NCBI RefSeq assembly: GCF_029201565.1
Contig: NZ_CP104002.1
Location: 2,869,001 to 2,933,000 of the forward strand
DNA from: Devosia sp. SD17-2
GTDB lineage: Bacteria; Pseudomonadota; Alphaproteobacteria; Rhizobiales; Devosiaceae
Length of the DNA: 64,000 bases
Direction of reading: 5' to 3'
The notes under the pieces were generated by a model. The model saw nothing but the letters and a program-made list of their open reading frames with translations, was not told the origin of the DNA and did not search any database. Shown here piece after piece: positions 42,057 to 50,658 of this stretch (its first letter is position 1; every line of letters starts with the position of its first letter). The translations under genes were made by a program, and so were the position numbers.

Positions 42057-43199
42057 TTGTCGCAGCTCGGCGCGAACAGCCAACTACGCGTCCTCCAGAT
42101 CATGCGCGCGCCCGTCGGCGGGCTTTTTCGCCATGTCGCCGATCTGACGCGCGCGCTCGACGGCATGGGTCATGACGTCGGCATCGTCGTTGACAGCCTC
42201 GCCAGCGACGCCCAGACTGAGACCCGCCTCGCCGCCCTCGTGCCGCATGCCAGGCTCGGCATTCATCGCCTGCCGATGCCGCGCCTCCTTGGCCCGGGCG
42301 ATCTCACTACGCCGTTGGCCGTGCGCAGCCTCGCCAAAAAGCTCGAGATCGACATTCTGCATGGCCATGGCGCGAAAGGCGGCTTTTATGCCCGCCTCGC
42401 CCGCATCGGCAATGCCAAGGCCCGCGCTCTCTATACGCCCCATGGCGGGGTGCTGCATTTTTCCGCCAGCTCCGCATCGGGAAAACTGTTTCACCGGCTC
42501 GAACGCGGGCTGATGCCGCAAACCGCGGCAATCATCTTTGAGAGCGCCTACGCTAGAACAACATACTCTCGCCTCATCGGCCCGCCCACCTGCCCGGTCG
42601 CTGTCATCCACAATGGCGTGGCGCCGGAAGAATTCGTGCCGGTTGCGACCGATGTGGATGCCGCCGATTTCGTCTTTGTCGGCGAACTGCGCGATCTCAA
42701 GGGCATCTTCCCGCTGGTCGAGGCGATGACCGGCCTCACCCGGCCCGATGGCACTCCCGCAACCCTTATCATGGCCGGCGACGGCCCGGATCGCGCCGCG
42801 CTCGAAACAAGGCTCGCCGAGCTCAACCTCACGACCCGCGTCAGCCTCGTCGGTGCCCAACCCGCCCGGGCCATGTTCGCGCGCGGCAAGACGGTGGTCG
42901 TGCCATCGCTGGCCGAGTCCCTGCCCTACATTGTTCTGGAAGCTGCAGCGGCCGGGAAGCCGCTGATCACCACCAATGTCGGCGGCATTCCAGAGATCTT
43001 TGCCGGCGAGACCGATCTCCTGCTTGCCCCCTGCGACGTCGGATCACTGTCGCACGCAATGCAGTCAACACTGGACACCCCTGCCGTGACGCGGGCCCAG
43101 GCCGAACAGCGACGCGAGGGGATCGCGGCCCAATTCGCAGTGGCCCCGATGAGCACTGCCATAGAACAGCTCTACCGGACTGCGCTGTCGCAATCCTAG
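42057..43199 (+). CDS. GT4-family glycosyltransferase
   Basis: A 380-residue GT-B transferase with the family 4 signature. Acceptor domain begins with LRVLQIMRAPVGGLFRHV; donor domain shows PVAVIHNGVAPEEF, FVFVGELRDLKGIFPLVEAM, LIMAGDGPDRAALE and SLAESLPYIVLEAAAAGKP with the catalytic E-x7-E. It adds a sugar during repeat-unit assembly. The start is uncertain: TTG at 42057 lies just after the OPX stop with no clear ribosome site, and ATG at 42102 (MRAPVGGLF) would cut into the first strand, so TTG is preferred. Confidence 0.85.
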   Translation: MSQLGANSQLRVLQIMRAPVGGLFRHVADLTRALDGMGHDVGIVVDSLASDAQTETRLAALVPHARLGIHRLPMPRLLGPGDLTTPLAVRSLAKKLEIDILHGHGAKGGFYARLARIGNAKARALYTPHGGVLHFSASSASGKLFHRLERGLMPQTAAIIFESAYARTTYSRLIGPPTCPVAVIHNGVAPEEFVPVATDVDAADFVFVGELRDLKGIFPLVEAMTGLTRPDGTPATLIMAGDGPDRAALETRLAELNLTTRVSLVGAQPARAMFARGKTVVVPSLAESLPYIVLEAAAAGKPLITTNVGGIPEIFAGETDLLLAPCDVGSLSHAMQSTLDTPAVTRAQAEQRREGIAAQFAVAPMSTAIEQLYRTALSQS

Positions 43200-43273
43200 G
43201 AGACGATTTCACTGAACATAAAGGTCTGTGACGCAGTATCGGTCATCTAGTGTATTGAGTACTGGTGCCACTG

Positions 43274-44788
43274 ATGTTTCGTGTCGACCCAAAGCAGGCC
43301 ATTTCCGGCCATGCCTCGCGCGAGGCCAATCCCGGCACCCCACTGTCCGTCCCCGCCGAAGAGATCATCGCGCGCCCGGTTGAGCGCACCTATTCGGGCA
43401 ATGTCATCTCCGGCGTGGCCCAGCTGGTGGAAGCAGGTCTGCTGATCGCCCTTGGCTTTGGCATCCAGGCCGCCTATGTGCCGCCGGGCGACGAGACGCT
43501 CTATACAATCCTCATTGTCGTTGCGGCCTTCCTCAACAATATCGGGCTCAATGCCCTGCGCACCCACCGCGTGCCGGCCTATCGCCGCGTTGTCGGCCAG
43601 GTGGGTCGCGTCCTTGCAGTCTGGGCCTCGGTGATGGCCATCCTCACCGCCGTCATCTTCTTCCTCAAGGCCGGCGACATGGTGTCCCGCGTCTGGCTGA
43701 TGACCTGGTTCATTGCCGGAGCGGTCCTGCTGATCTGCTACCGCATGCTGCTGCATACGCTGGTGCAGCACTGGACCCGCCAGGGCCGGCTCAAGCGCCG
43801 CACGGTCATTGTCGGTGGCGGCAAGGATGCCGAAGTGCTGATCGAGCAGATCAATGCCGGTGCGGACAAGGACATAAACCTCCTCGGCCTCTTCGATGAT
43901 CGCATCGATGAGCGTTCGCCTGACGAGGTGGCTGGCTACTACAAGCTGGGCAAGGTCTCGAGCCTCATCGAATTTGCCCGCCGCACGCCGGTCGATCTCG
44001 TCATCGTCTCCATGCCGCTCTCGGCTGAAAAGCGGGTCCTCGACATGCTAACCCAGCTCTGGGTGCTGCCGGTCGACATCCGCCTCTCCGCCCACATGAG
44101 CAAGCTCAAATTCACCGACAAGGCCTATTCCTATATCGGTGGCGTCGCCGTCCTCGACATGGCCGACCGCCCGATCTCGGACTGGAACCTCGTGTTCAAA
44201 TGGGGGTTCGACAAGCTGGTCGCCGTCACGGCGCTGGTCTTGCTCTCGCCGATCATGCTGGCCGCGGCCATCGCCATCAAGCTCGAGAGCAAGGGCCCGG
44301 TGTTCTTCGTGCAGAAGCGCCATGGCTTTAACAACCAGCTGATCAATATCTACAAGTTCCGCTCCATGCGGACCGACACGCTCGATGCCAATGCGGCCAA
44401 GCTCGTGACCAAGGACGATCCGCGCGTTACCCGCGTCGGCAAGTTCATCCGCAAGACCTCGATCGACGAGCTGCCGCAGCTGTTCAACGTGCTCAAGGGC
44501 GAGCTGTCCATTGTCGGCCCCCGCCCCCACGCGCTTCAGGCCAAGGCCGAGAACCAGCTCTATTACGAGGCGGTGGAAGGCTATTTCGCGCGGCATCGCG
44601 TCAAGCCGGGCATGACCGGCTGGGCCCAGATCAATGGCTGGCGCGGCGAGACCGACACGATCGACAAGATCATGCAGCGCGTGAACCACGACCTCTACTA
44701 CATCGAGAACTGGTCGCTGCTGCTCGATCTCTATATCGTCGCGATGACCCCGGTATCCCTTTTTGCCAAGAGCGAGAACGCCTATTGA
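43274..44788 (+). CDS. Initiating sugar-1-phosphate (phosphoglycosyl) transferase, WcaJ/ExoY-like
   Basis: A polyprenyl-phosphate hexose-1-phosphate transferase starting repeat-unit synthesis on undecaprenyl phosphate. The about 504-residue protein has four or five N-terminal helices, a central Rossmann-like CoA-binding domain (KRRTVIVGGGKDAEVLIEQ) and a C-terminal bacterial sugar transferase domain: FDKLVAVTALVLLSPIMLAA, KFRSMRTDTLDANAAKLVTK, KTSIDELPQLFNVLKGELS with the Asp-Glu pair, then VGPRPHALQAK and KPGMTGWAQINGWRGET. ATG at 43274 was taken; GTG at 43265 is possible. A 65-base gap precedes it. Confidence 0.93.
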   Translation: MFRVDPKQAISGHASREANPGTPLSVPAEEIIARPVERTYSGNVISGVAQLVEAGLLIALGFGIQAAYVPPGDETLYTILIVVAAFLNNIGLNALRTHRVPAYRRVVGQVGRVLAVWASVMAILTAVIFFLKAGDMVSRVWLMTWFIAGAVLLICYRMLLHTLVQHWTRQGRLKRRTVIVGGGKDAEVLIEQINAGADKDINLLGLFDDRIDERSPDEVAGYYKLGKVSSLIEFARRTPVDLVIVSMPLSAEKRVLDMLTQLWVLPVDIRLSAHMSKLKFTDKAYSYIGGVAVLDMADRPISDWNLVFKWGFDKLVAVTALVLLSPIMLAAAIAIKLESKGPVFFVQKRHGFNNQLINIYKFRSMRTDTLDANAAKLVTKDDPRVTRVGKFIRKTSIDELPQLFNVLKGELSIVGPRPHALQAKAENQLYYEAVEGYFARHRVKPGMTGWAQINGWRGETDTIDKIMQRVNHDLYYIENWSLLLDLYIVAMTPVSLFAKSENAY

Positions 44789-46065
44789 GCCTGTCTGCCC
44801 CCTTCGATACCGCCTTCGTCGGTTCGAAAGAGGCGGCGCAGGCTTTTGTGCGCAAGAAGGCCCAGCGCCTCCTCGACGTGATGGTGGCACTGTGGATCTT
44901 TGCGGGCGGCATCGTCCTTATCGAGCCCTCGCCCTATGAGTTGATGTTCGTGCTGGTCCTGCCCGTCGCCGTCATGGCGGGGGTTGGGCTCTACCGATCG
45001 ACGCTCGGCCTGCTGGCGATCATCCTGGGGTTCATCCCCTTTGCGCTGATTGCCGTCTTCCAGGTCCAGTTCACACCGCTCACAGACGCGCTGATCTTCA
45101 CTCTGGTGACGATCTTTCTCCTCAGCACCTCCTATTTCGCCGCCAATTACGTCGCGGAGGACACGATCCGCCGGATGCGGCTGATCATGGCCGCTTATAC
45201 CGCCATCGCCGTGCTCCTCGCCATCATCGGCACGCTGGCCTATCTGCGGCTCATGCCCGGCGCCGACCTCTTCCTGCGCTATGGACGCGCCAAGGCGACG
45301 TTCAAGGATCCAAACGTCTTTGCGCCCTTCCTGATCCTGCCCGCCATGTTTGCCCTGCAGCGCGTGCTGCTGTTGCGCGGCTGGCCCGCGATCATCGCCG
45401 GTGGCGTCTACCTCGTGCTCTTCGTTGGAGTGTTCGTCAGCTTCTCCCGCGCCGGATGGGGGCATTTTGCGGCCTCATCGATCATCACGCTCGTCCTCGT
45501 CTTCGTCCTGGAAGCAGGCGCGCGCGACAAGGTGCGGATCATGATGATGTCGCTGGTCGGGGCCGCAATGCTTGTGGTGGCGCTCGGGGGCCTGCTCTCG
45601 ATCCCCGCCGTTTACAAGCTCTTTGAAACCCGCTTCGCCACCCAAAGCTACGACACCGGCGAAACCGGTCGCTTCGGCCGCCAGGGCTATGCCTTCGAGC
45701 TGGCACTCGACCATCCCAGGGGACTGGGGCCAGGAGAGTTCCGCAATTTGCGCATCATCGAGGAGCCACACAATGTCTATGTTTCAGTGCTCCATAATTA
45801 CGGCTGGGGCGGCGGTGTCCTCTTCTACCTGCTGATCGGCGTCACACTCTGGAAGGGATTTACGTCGATCCTGCGTCCCTCGCCTTACCGGCTGCTCGCC
45901 ATACCGCTCCTTGCGACATTTTCAATGCTGGCTGCCGAGTCGTTGATCATCGACTCCGACCACTGGCGGCATCTGTTCCTGCTGATCGGTCTGGTCTGGG
46001 GCGTCTCAAGCGCCATCGACAACGATCCACGCACCAACGTCCGCCGCGAAGAGGCTCTCATTTAG
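44785..46065 (+). CDS. O-antigen ligase-like polymerase (Wzy/WaaL family)
   Basis: A 426-residue protein with roughly ten membrane helices and the large periplasmic loop characteristic of O-antigen ligases and polymerases. The Wzy_C-like region includes FVSFSRAGWGHFAASSIIT and LALDHPRGLGPGEFRNL, ending HNVYVSVLHNYGWGGGVLF, the usual H-N-x-Y motif. Its start TTG at 44785 overlaps the preceding stop (TTGA), so translation is coupled. Together with the initiating transferase it probably polymerises the polysaccharide exported via the Wzz/OPX pair. No flippase (Wzx) gene lies in the window. Confidence 0.9.
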   Translation: MSLSAPFDTAFVGSKEAAQAFVRKKAQRLLDVMVALWIFAGGIVLIEPSPYELMFVLVLPVAVMAGVGLYRSTLGLLAIILGFIPFALIAVFQVQFTPLTDALIFTLVTIFLLSTSYFAANYVAEDTIRRMRLIMAAYTAIAVLLAIIGTLAYLRLMPGADLFLRYGRAKATFKDPNVFAPFLILPAMFALQRVLLLRGWPAIIAGGVYLVLFVGVFVSFSRAGWGHFAASSIITLVLVFVLEAGARDKVRIMMMSLVGAAMLVVALGGLLSIPAVYKLFETRFATQSYDTGETGRFGRQGYAFELALDHPRGLGPGEFRNLRIIEEPHNVYVSVLHNYGWGGGVLFYLLIGVTLWKGFTSILRPSPYRLLAIPLLATFSMLAAESLIIDSDHWRHLFLLIGLVWGVSSAIDNDPRTNVRREEALI

Positions 46066-46116
46066 GACAGCCTTCTTATAGGATACCTTTCTGACGCAGG
46101 CCCCTCGCCTCCATCG

Positions 46117-46155
46117 CCCCTCGCCCCTCAGGGGAGAGGGTCAGGGTGAGGGGTG
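46117..46155. repeat. GC-rich intergenic palindrome
   Basis: A run beginning CCCCTCGCCCCTCAGGGGAG and continuing into AGGGTCAGGGTGAGGGGTG, with CCCCT-C-AGGGG at its centre. Such CCTGAGGGG-type units are widespread in Hyphomicrobiales intergenic regions. The region 46066-46256 otherwise shows no gene. Confidence 0.55.
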
Positions 46156-46256
46156 AAGACTTCAGAGTGGGCACAGACCAGCGATCTCACCGTACCTTCG
46201 TCATCACCCGGCTCATCCTGGTGATCCACGGCGCGACGACATGGCACCTTAAGCCC

Positions 46257-47237
46257 CTAACCCCAGATCGGCCCGCGTATGAAGCGTTCGGCGAGATCGG
46301 CGCTGCCTTCGGCATAGCCGTCCATATGGGTCTGGGCGAGATTGGTCTCAGCATGCGAGCCAATCCAGGCCAAGAGGGCCATGCGCCGCAACATCACCAT
46401 GGCGTCGAGCATGGCGATATCTTCACCGCTGAGCGCCCGCACACTCTGATAGCCTTCCACCCACGCTGCCTTCAGCGCCGGAATATTGGCCTGCGTCTCA
46501 TGGAAAGAGACCGCGGCAGCAAAGTCATAGGCGAACCAGCAAAAGCCGCTGTCGTCGAAATCGATCAGGCTGATGTGGCTGCCTTCGACCAGCAGATTTC
46601 CAAGCCGCATGTCGGCATGGATCAAGCCATAGCGATCCGCGCCAGTACCATAGTCCGCCAGCCGCTGCGCGAGATCGACACAGAGCCGGTCGAGCACCTC
46701 CCGCACCCGGGCATCCACCCCCGGCGTGACGCGCCAATCGCCCCAGAGCCCGTCGACATCAAGGATGGTGGCGGCGTTCCACACCTGCCGCTCAAAGCCG
46801 GCCGGCGGTGTCCAGCTCATGACATGAAGGTGCATCCGCGCGGCATAGGTGCCGAGTGTGCGGAACAGCGGGACGAGATCCTCGTCCGGTCCGGGCTCAC
46901 GCCCGGCGATAAAGCGGAACAACACGCCACGGCGCTGCTCGCCAGCGGGCGTCTCGAAATTCTGCAGCAGCGCGCCATCGCGACCCGCGACCGGCTCGCT
47001 GATAGGCAGGTCCGTGTCGCGGCGGAGCGCCGCAAGCCAGGCCAGCTCGCTGTTTATTGAAATTTCGGTCTGATATTCGGGCCGATTCACGCGCAGCATG
47101 AACGGCTCACCGCCGTCGCAATCGATGCGAAAGGTCTCGTTTTCAGAGTGATTGACGAGGTGTGCGTCGCGGACATGGCCAGCAAGCTGCGGCCAGAGCG
47201 AGAAGGCGGGCTCGATGTCGCTTTTCGTCAGCGCCAT
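46257..47237 (-). CDS. APH-family phosphotransferase (homoserine-kinase-like fold)
   Basis: A 326-residue kinase-like protein of the aminoglycoside phosphotransferase/ThrB-type fold. ATP-side segments include ENETFRIDCDGGEPFMLRVN; the catalytic loop is YGLIHADMRLGNLLVEG (H-x-D-x4-N) and the metal motif ISLIDFDDSGF. The substrate is not obvious; this family includes choline, homoserine and antibiotic kinases. ATG at 47237 follows a GGGGGA ribosome site; a larger in-frame extension would run into tRNA-Pro. A single gene, downstream of tRNA-Pro. Confidence 0.85.
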   Translation of the reverse strand: MALTKSDIEPAFSLWPQLAGHVRDAHLVNHSENETFRIDCDGGEPFMLRVNRPEYQTEISINSELAWLAALRRDTDLPISEPVAGRDGALLQNFETPAGEQRRGVLFRFIAGREPGPDEDLVPLFRTLGTYAARMHLHVMSWTPPAGFERQVWNAATILDVDGLWGDWRVTPGVDARVREVLDRLCVDLAQRLADYGTGADRYGLIHADMRLGNLLVEGSHISLIDFDDSGFCWFAYDFAAAVSFHETQANIPALKAAWVEGYQSVRALSGEDIAMLDAMVMLRRMALLAWIGSHAETNLAQTHMDGYAEGSADLAERFIRGPIWG

Positions 47238-47296
47238 TTTTCCCCCAGTCAGCCCCGACAGGACTGCCGGACATTGCCGCGTATGATTTTGGAAAA

Positions 47297-47373
47297 TGGT
47301 CGGAGCGGCCGGATTTGAACCGACGACCCTTTGTCCCCCAGACAAATGCGCTACCAGGCTGCGCTACGCCCCG
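47297..47373 (-). tRNA. tRNA-Pro (anticodon GGG)
   Basis: A 77-base cloverleaf with encoded CCA. Acceptor CGGGGCG pairs with CGCTCCG (one G-U), anticodon stem TTTGT/ACAAA around loop CTGGGGG, T-arm GTCGG/CCGGC with loop TTCAAAT. The anticodon GGG reads CCC and CCU. The stretch between it and 47534 carries a short GCCGGA/TCCGGC hairpin only. Confidence 0.96.
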
Positions 47374-47533
47374 ACTGCGCGGAGACATAGAGAAGCTGCG
47401 CTTGGCGTGCAACCTAAAAATTCGTGGGCTGGGGAGCAAAGTGACAATTCCACAGCTAAACGCCTACCGGGCCGGAATGTCCGGCTCGCCAGTGTCGATC
47501 ACGTCTTCCTCGGGCTCTCAAACGGGAATGCCC

Positions 47534-49636
47534 TCAGCTGGGCACAGTCTCAGCACGGCCGCTGTTTGGCACAAAATCGGCCTGCCTCCCAGGCAAGGCG
47601 TCATAAAACCCGGCAAGGGCTGGCTCGACTGACATTGCCAGCTCACGGCAAGTCGCGAGTGCTTCGGCAGTCCCCTCCCCGGCGGCAAGCAGCGTCAGTA
47701 GCGTCCCGTGCGCTTCGGCAAGGCTGGAGAAGGCGACGCTGTCCCTGACGTTCTCATCTCCAACAAGAATGAGAATCGGCTCGCGCTCGCTCATGCCCTT
47801 GAGTTCCACCCTGCCGGCGTCGAGAAAGGCCAGCTCCGACGCCGCGGCAGCCGTCGGCGCGCTGACAATGATCTCATGCCCCACCGCCCTGCACATGCTT
47901 TCGAGCCGCGCCGCGACATTGACCGTGTCGCCGACACAAGAATAGTCGAACCGCTCGGCAAACCCCATGTTGCCGACCAGCGCTGGACCGCTGGCTATGC
48001 CGATGCCGATATTGATCTGTTCGCCGCCCTCGGTATTGAGCGCGTCCAGCGCCTTGCGCATGGCCAGCGCGGCCCGGCAGGCTAAGAGCGCATGCCGCTC
48101 GATCCGCACCGGCGCATTCCAGAACGCCATCACCGCGTCGCCCATGAATTTGTCGATCGTTCCCTTATGGTCGACAATGGCGTGACCGAGCGCGCCGAAC
48201 AGCCGGTTGAGAATGCCCACCAGTTCATCGGGCGCAACGCGCTCGCCCAGGGCGGAGAAATTGCGCACGTCCGAGAACATCACCGTCAGCTCGCGCACCT
48301 CCCCGCCGAGGCGCAGCAGTTTTTCGTCCGCTTCGATCTGCGTCAGCAACGAGGGCTCGACATAGTGGGCGAAGGCCCGCCTTATGCGCCGCCGGTCCGC
48401 ATCGGTGGTGGCAAAGCGATAGACCACCATGGCCGCAAACAGCGTCAGAATACCGAGAAGCGGAAAACTCGGATCGATCAAGAGGCGCGCGCCGGAAAAG
48501 GCAAACCAGCTTCCTGCCGTCACCGCCGCCACCGTGGCCAGCGATACCACCAGACCCACCATTGGCCCGGTCCACACCACGCTGCCGACGATAAGCAGGC
48601 CCGCGGTGACAAAGATCAGCACCTCCAGCCCCGCTACCCAATCGGCGCGATCAAGGAAGGCCCCCGTCATCATCTGCTCGAGCACCTGCAGGTGGATGGT
48701 CACCCCCGGCACATCCTCGCCCAGCGCGCTGGAGCGAATATCGAGGAGCCCCGTCGCCGAGGTGCCGATGAGCACGATCTTGCCGGCGATGCGCTCGGTC
48801 AGCGCCGTATAGTCATCCCCCAAAATCCCCACCGCGGAGGTGTAAACGTCATCGCCGAGGGGGCGATAGTAGATCCAGAAATCCCCCTCCGGCCCGGTGG
48901 GCACGGTGAGGTCGCCAATGCGCAGCTGATCCACATGCCCGCCGCTGTCGCCCAGCACCACAAGGGTGGAAACGCCCATGGCCACGCGCATGGCCTCGGC
49001 GGCGAGGGTCGGAAAAATCTTGCCGTCGCTGTTCCAGAGCAGTGGCAGCCGACGCGCCACCCCGCCCCCGCCGCGCTCGAGGCTGGCGACCCCGAGGCCC
49101 GAGGCTTCCGCCGCCAGTTCCGGCAGGGGCTGCGCGACCCCGCCCAGCATCGGCAGGTTTTCCAGCGGGTCGACACCGGTCACCGCCAGCCCGCCTTTCG
49201 GCGCGAGGCGCGTGGGCACCGCCCGAGGGCTTTGCGCCATGGCGAGCACGGTCGGCCCGCCCGCCAGTGCCGCGGCCAGCCGGCCGTCATTGCTCAGCCC
49301 GGCCTCCGTTCCAGCCGGTCCCATGCGGTCGGGCTCGCTGAACAGGAGATCGAGCGTCACCGCCGCCGCCCCCATTTCGAGCAGGCGCTGGGTCAGCAGG
49401 GCAAAGACGTCCCGCGGCCACGGCCATTGTCCGATCGCGGCCAGCGCGGCCTCATCGATATCGACGATATGGACGGGCAGCGGGCCCGCCACCGGGCGCG
49501 GCAGCATCTGCTGATAACTGTCAAAGCTGGTCTCGCGCGCCACCTGCAGCGGATAGGGATCGGCCAGCCGCAACAGGGTCAGAGCTGCGATCACCGCGAC
49601 GCCGAACACGACCGCGATCCATTTTCTCCTGTCCAT
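47534..49636 (-). CDS. CHASE2-domain class III adenylate cyclase
   Basis: A 700-residue membrane sensor. After an N-terminal helix, a large extracytoplasmic CHASE2 domain (about residues 30-310; VHIVDIDEAALAAIGQWPWP and VLIGTSATGLLDIRSS are typical) is followed by three helices and a cytoplasmic class III cyclase domain. Catalytic motifs are intact: VMFSDVRNFSALGE (first metal Asp), DKFMGDAVMAFWNAP (base-specifying Lys and second Asp) and CVGDTVNVAARLESM (Asp, Asn, Arg). So it should make cAMP in response to an unknown periplasmic signal. A tail of about 100 residues follows. It is transcribed in the same direction as, and 8 bases after, the AraC gene. Confidence 0.93.
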   Translation of the reverse strand: MDRRKWIAVVFGVAVIAALTLLRLADPYPLQVARETSFDSYQQMLPRPVAGPLPVHIVDIDEAALAAIGQWPWPRDVFALLTQRLLEMGAAAVTLDLLFSEPDRMGPAGTEAGLSNDGRLAAALAGGPTVLAMAQSPRAVPTRLAPKGGLAVTGVDPLENLPMLGGVAQPLPELAAEASGLGVASLERGGGGVARRLPLLWNSDGKIFPTLAAEAMRVAMGVSTLVVLGDSGGHVDQLRIGDLTVPTGPEGDFWIYYRPLGDDVYTSAVGILGDDYTALTERIAGKIVLIGTSATGLLDIRSSALGEDVPGVTIHLQVLEQMMTGAFLDRADWVAGLEVLIFVTAGLLIVGSVVWTGPMVGLVVSLATVAAVTAGSWFAFSGARLLIDPSFPLLGILTLFAAMVVYRFATTDADRRRIRRAFAHYVEPSLLTQIEADEKLLRLGGEVRELTVMFSDVRNFSALGERVAPDELVGILNRLFGALGHAIVDHKGTIDKFMGDAVMAFWNAPVRIERHALLACRAALAMRKALDALNTEGGEQINIGIGIASGPALVGNMGFAERFDYSCVGDTVNVAARLESMCRAVGHEIIVSAPTAAAASELAFLDAGRVELKGMSEREPILILVGDENVRDSVAFSSLAEAHGTLLTLLAAGEGTAEALATCRELAMSVEPALAGFYDALPGRQADFVPNSGRAETVPS

Positions 49637-49644
49637 GCCCGGCG

Positions 49645-50568
49645 TCAGACCGCCGTGCGGTGGACGACCACCGGGAGCACCGAAACCGGCGGCCTCGATC
49701 GGACATCGCGCCGGAAATCGGTGGGCGACTTGCCAGCCACCCGGCGGAACGCCTTGTTGAAGGCGCTGAGCGAACCGAACCCGCTCTCCATGGCAATAGT
49801 CAGGACGCTCTGCTCGCTGCGCATCAGCTGCGCCTGCGCAAACGAGAGACGCATGAGATTGATGTATTCGTTCAAGGTCATGCCGGTCGACTTCTTGAAC
49901 ACAGCCATGGCGTATTTGGGATGGATATCCGCGGCCACGGCGATATCGAAACTGTCGATGTCCTCGAGGAAATTATCGGCCACGAATTCGCAGATGCGCA
50001 CGATGATCGGGGTGATGTGGTGGTCCGGACCACCATCCCCGGCGGCGTTGCAAGGCCCCGGCAACAGGTCATAGGACGAGAAGCGGATGCGCTCGATGCG
50101 CAGCAGCAGTTCGTCCACCGCCATCGCCGCCTTCAGCGGATCGCCGGAGCGGGCATAATTATTCCATCGCGCGAAATTGATGGGGTCGGAATCGTCGGTT
50201 TCCTGGGTAATCAGGGTCGCACCCTGCATCAGCCGTGCCTGCATTTCCGAAGGCAGGCGCAGCCGGAAAAAATGCACCAGCGGCAGATGTCCTCCGGCAT
50301 AGACAAGATCATCAGAGGCATCGTCCAGCCAGTGCGGCTGCCCGCCCCAGAAAAGCGTCAAGTCCCCTTGGGAAAAGCGGATTTCGTGCCCGCTCATCTT
50401 GTAGTGGGCCCAGCCCTTGACGATGAAATTGACTTCTACCTGCACATGCCAGTGCGATGACTTCATCACCAGTGGCGAGGAATGGAACATGTGCAGTTCC
50501 GTGGGCAAGCCCTCAACGCCGTCCACCAGCGGCTCGTAGTATGCGCGACTAATCTTACTTTCCGCCAA
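49645..50568 (-). CDS. AraC-family transcriptional regulator
   Basis: A 307-residue regulator with an N-terminal cupin ligand domain (SSHWHVQVEVNFIVKGWAHY, then FSQGDLTLFWGGQPHW) and a C-terminal double helix-turn-helix (FDIAVAADIHPKYAMAVFKK and TIAMESGFGSLSAFNKAFRR, VAGKSPTDFRRD). It is divergent from a sugar ABC operon with 90 bases between the starts, so it most likely activates or represses that operon with a sugar ligand. The start is TTG at 50568; no ATG fits the cupin start. The neighbouring cyclase 8 bases downstream may be cotranscribed. Confidence 0.88.
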   Translation of the reverse strand: MAESKISRAYYEPLVDGVEGLPTELHMFHSSPLVMKSSHWHVQVEVNFIVKGWAHYKMSGHEIRFSQGDLTLFWGGQPHWLDDASDDLVYAGGHLPLVHFFRLRLPSEMQARLMQGATLITQETDDSDPINFARWNNYARSGDPLKAAMAVDELLLRIERIRFSSYDLLPGPCNAAGDGGPDHHITPIIVRICEFVADNFLEDIDSFDIAVAADIHPKYAMAVFKKSTGMTLNEYINLMRLSFAQAQLMRSEQSVLTIAMESGFGSLSAFNKAFRRVAGKSPTDFRRDVRSRPPVSVLPVVVHRTAV

Positions 50569-50658
50569 GTTCGCTTACCGATTGAGAGTGACGGCGACAA
50601 TTGCGTCGTTACTCTAGGAAGCGCTCGGAGGAAGAGCAAACAAAAAGGGAGGAATACA

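Noticed and set aside
48092..50074. A 660-codon open frame opposite the adenylate cyclase and AraC genes
   Set aside because: Antisense shadow; low complexity and no recognisable domain.
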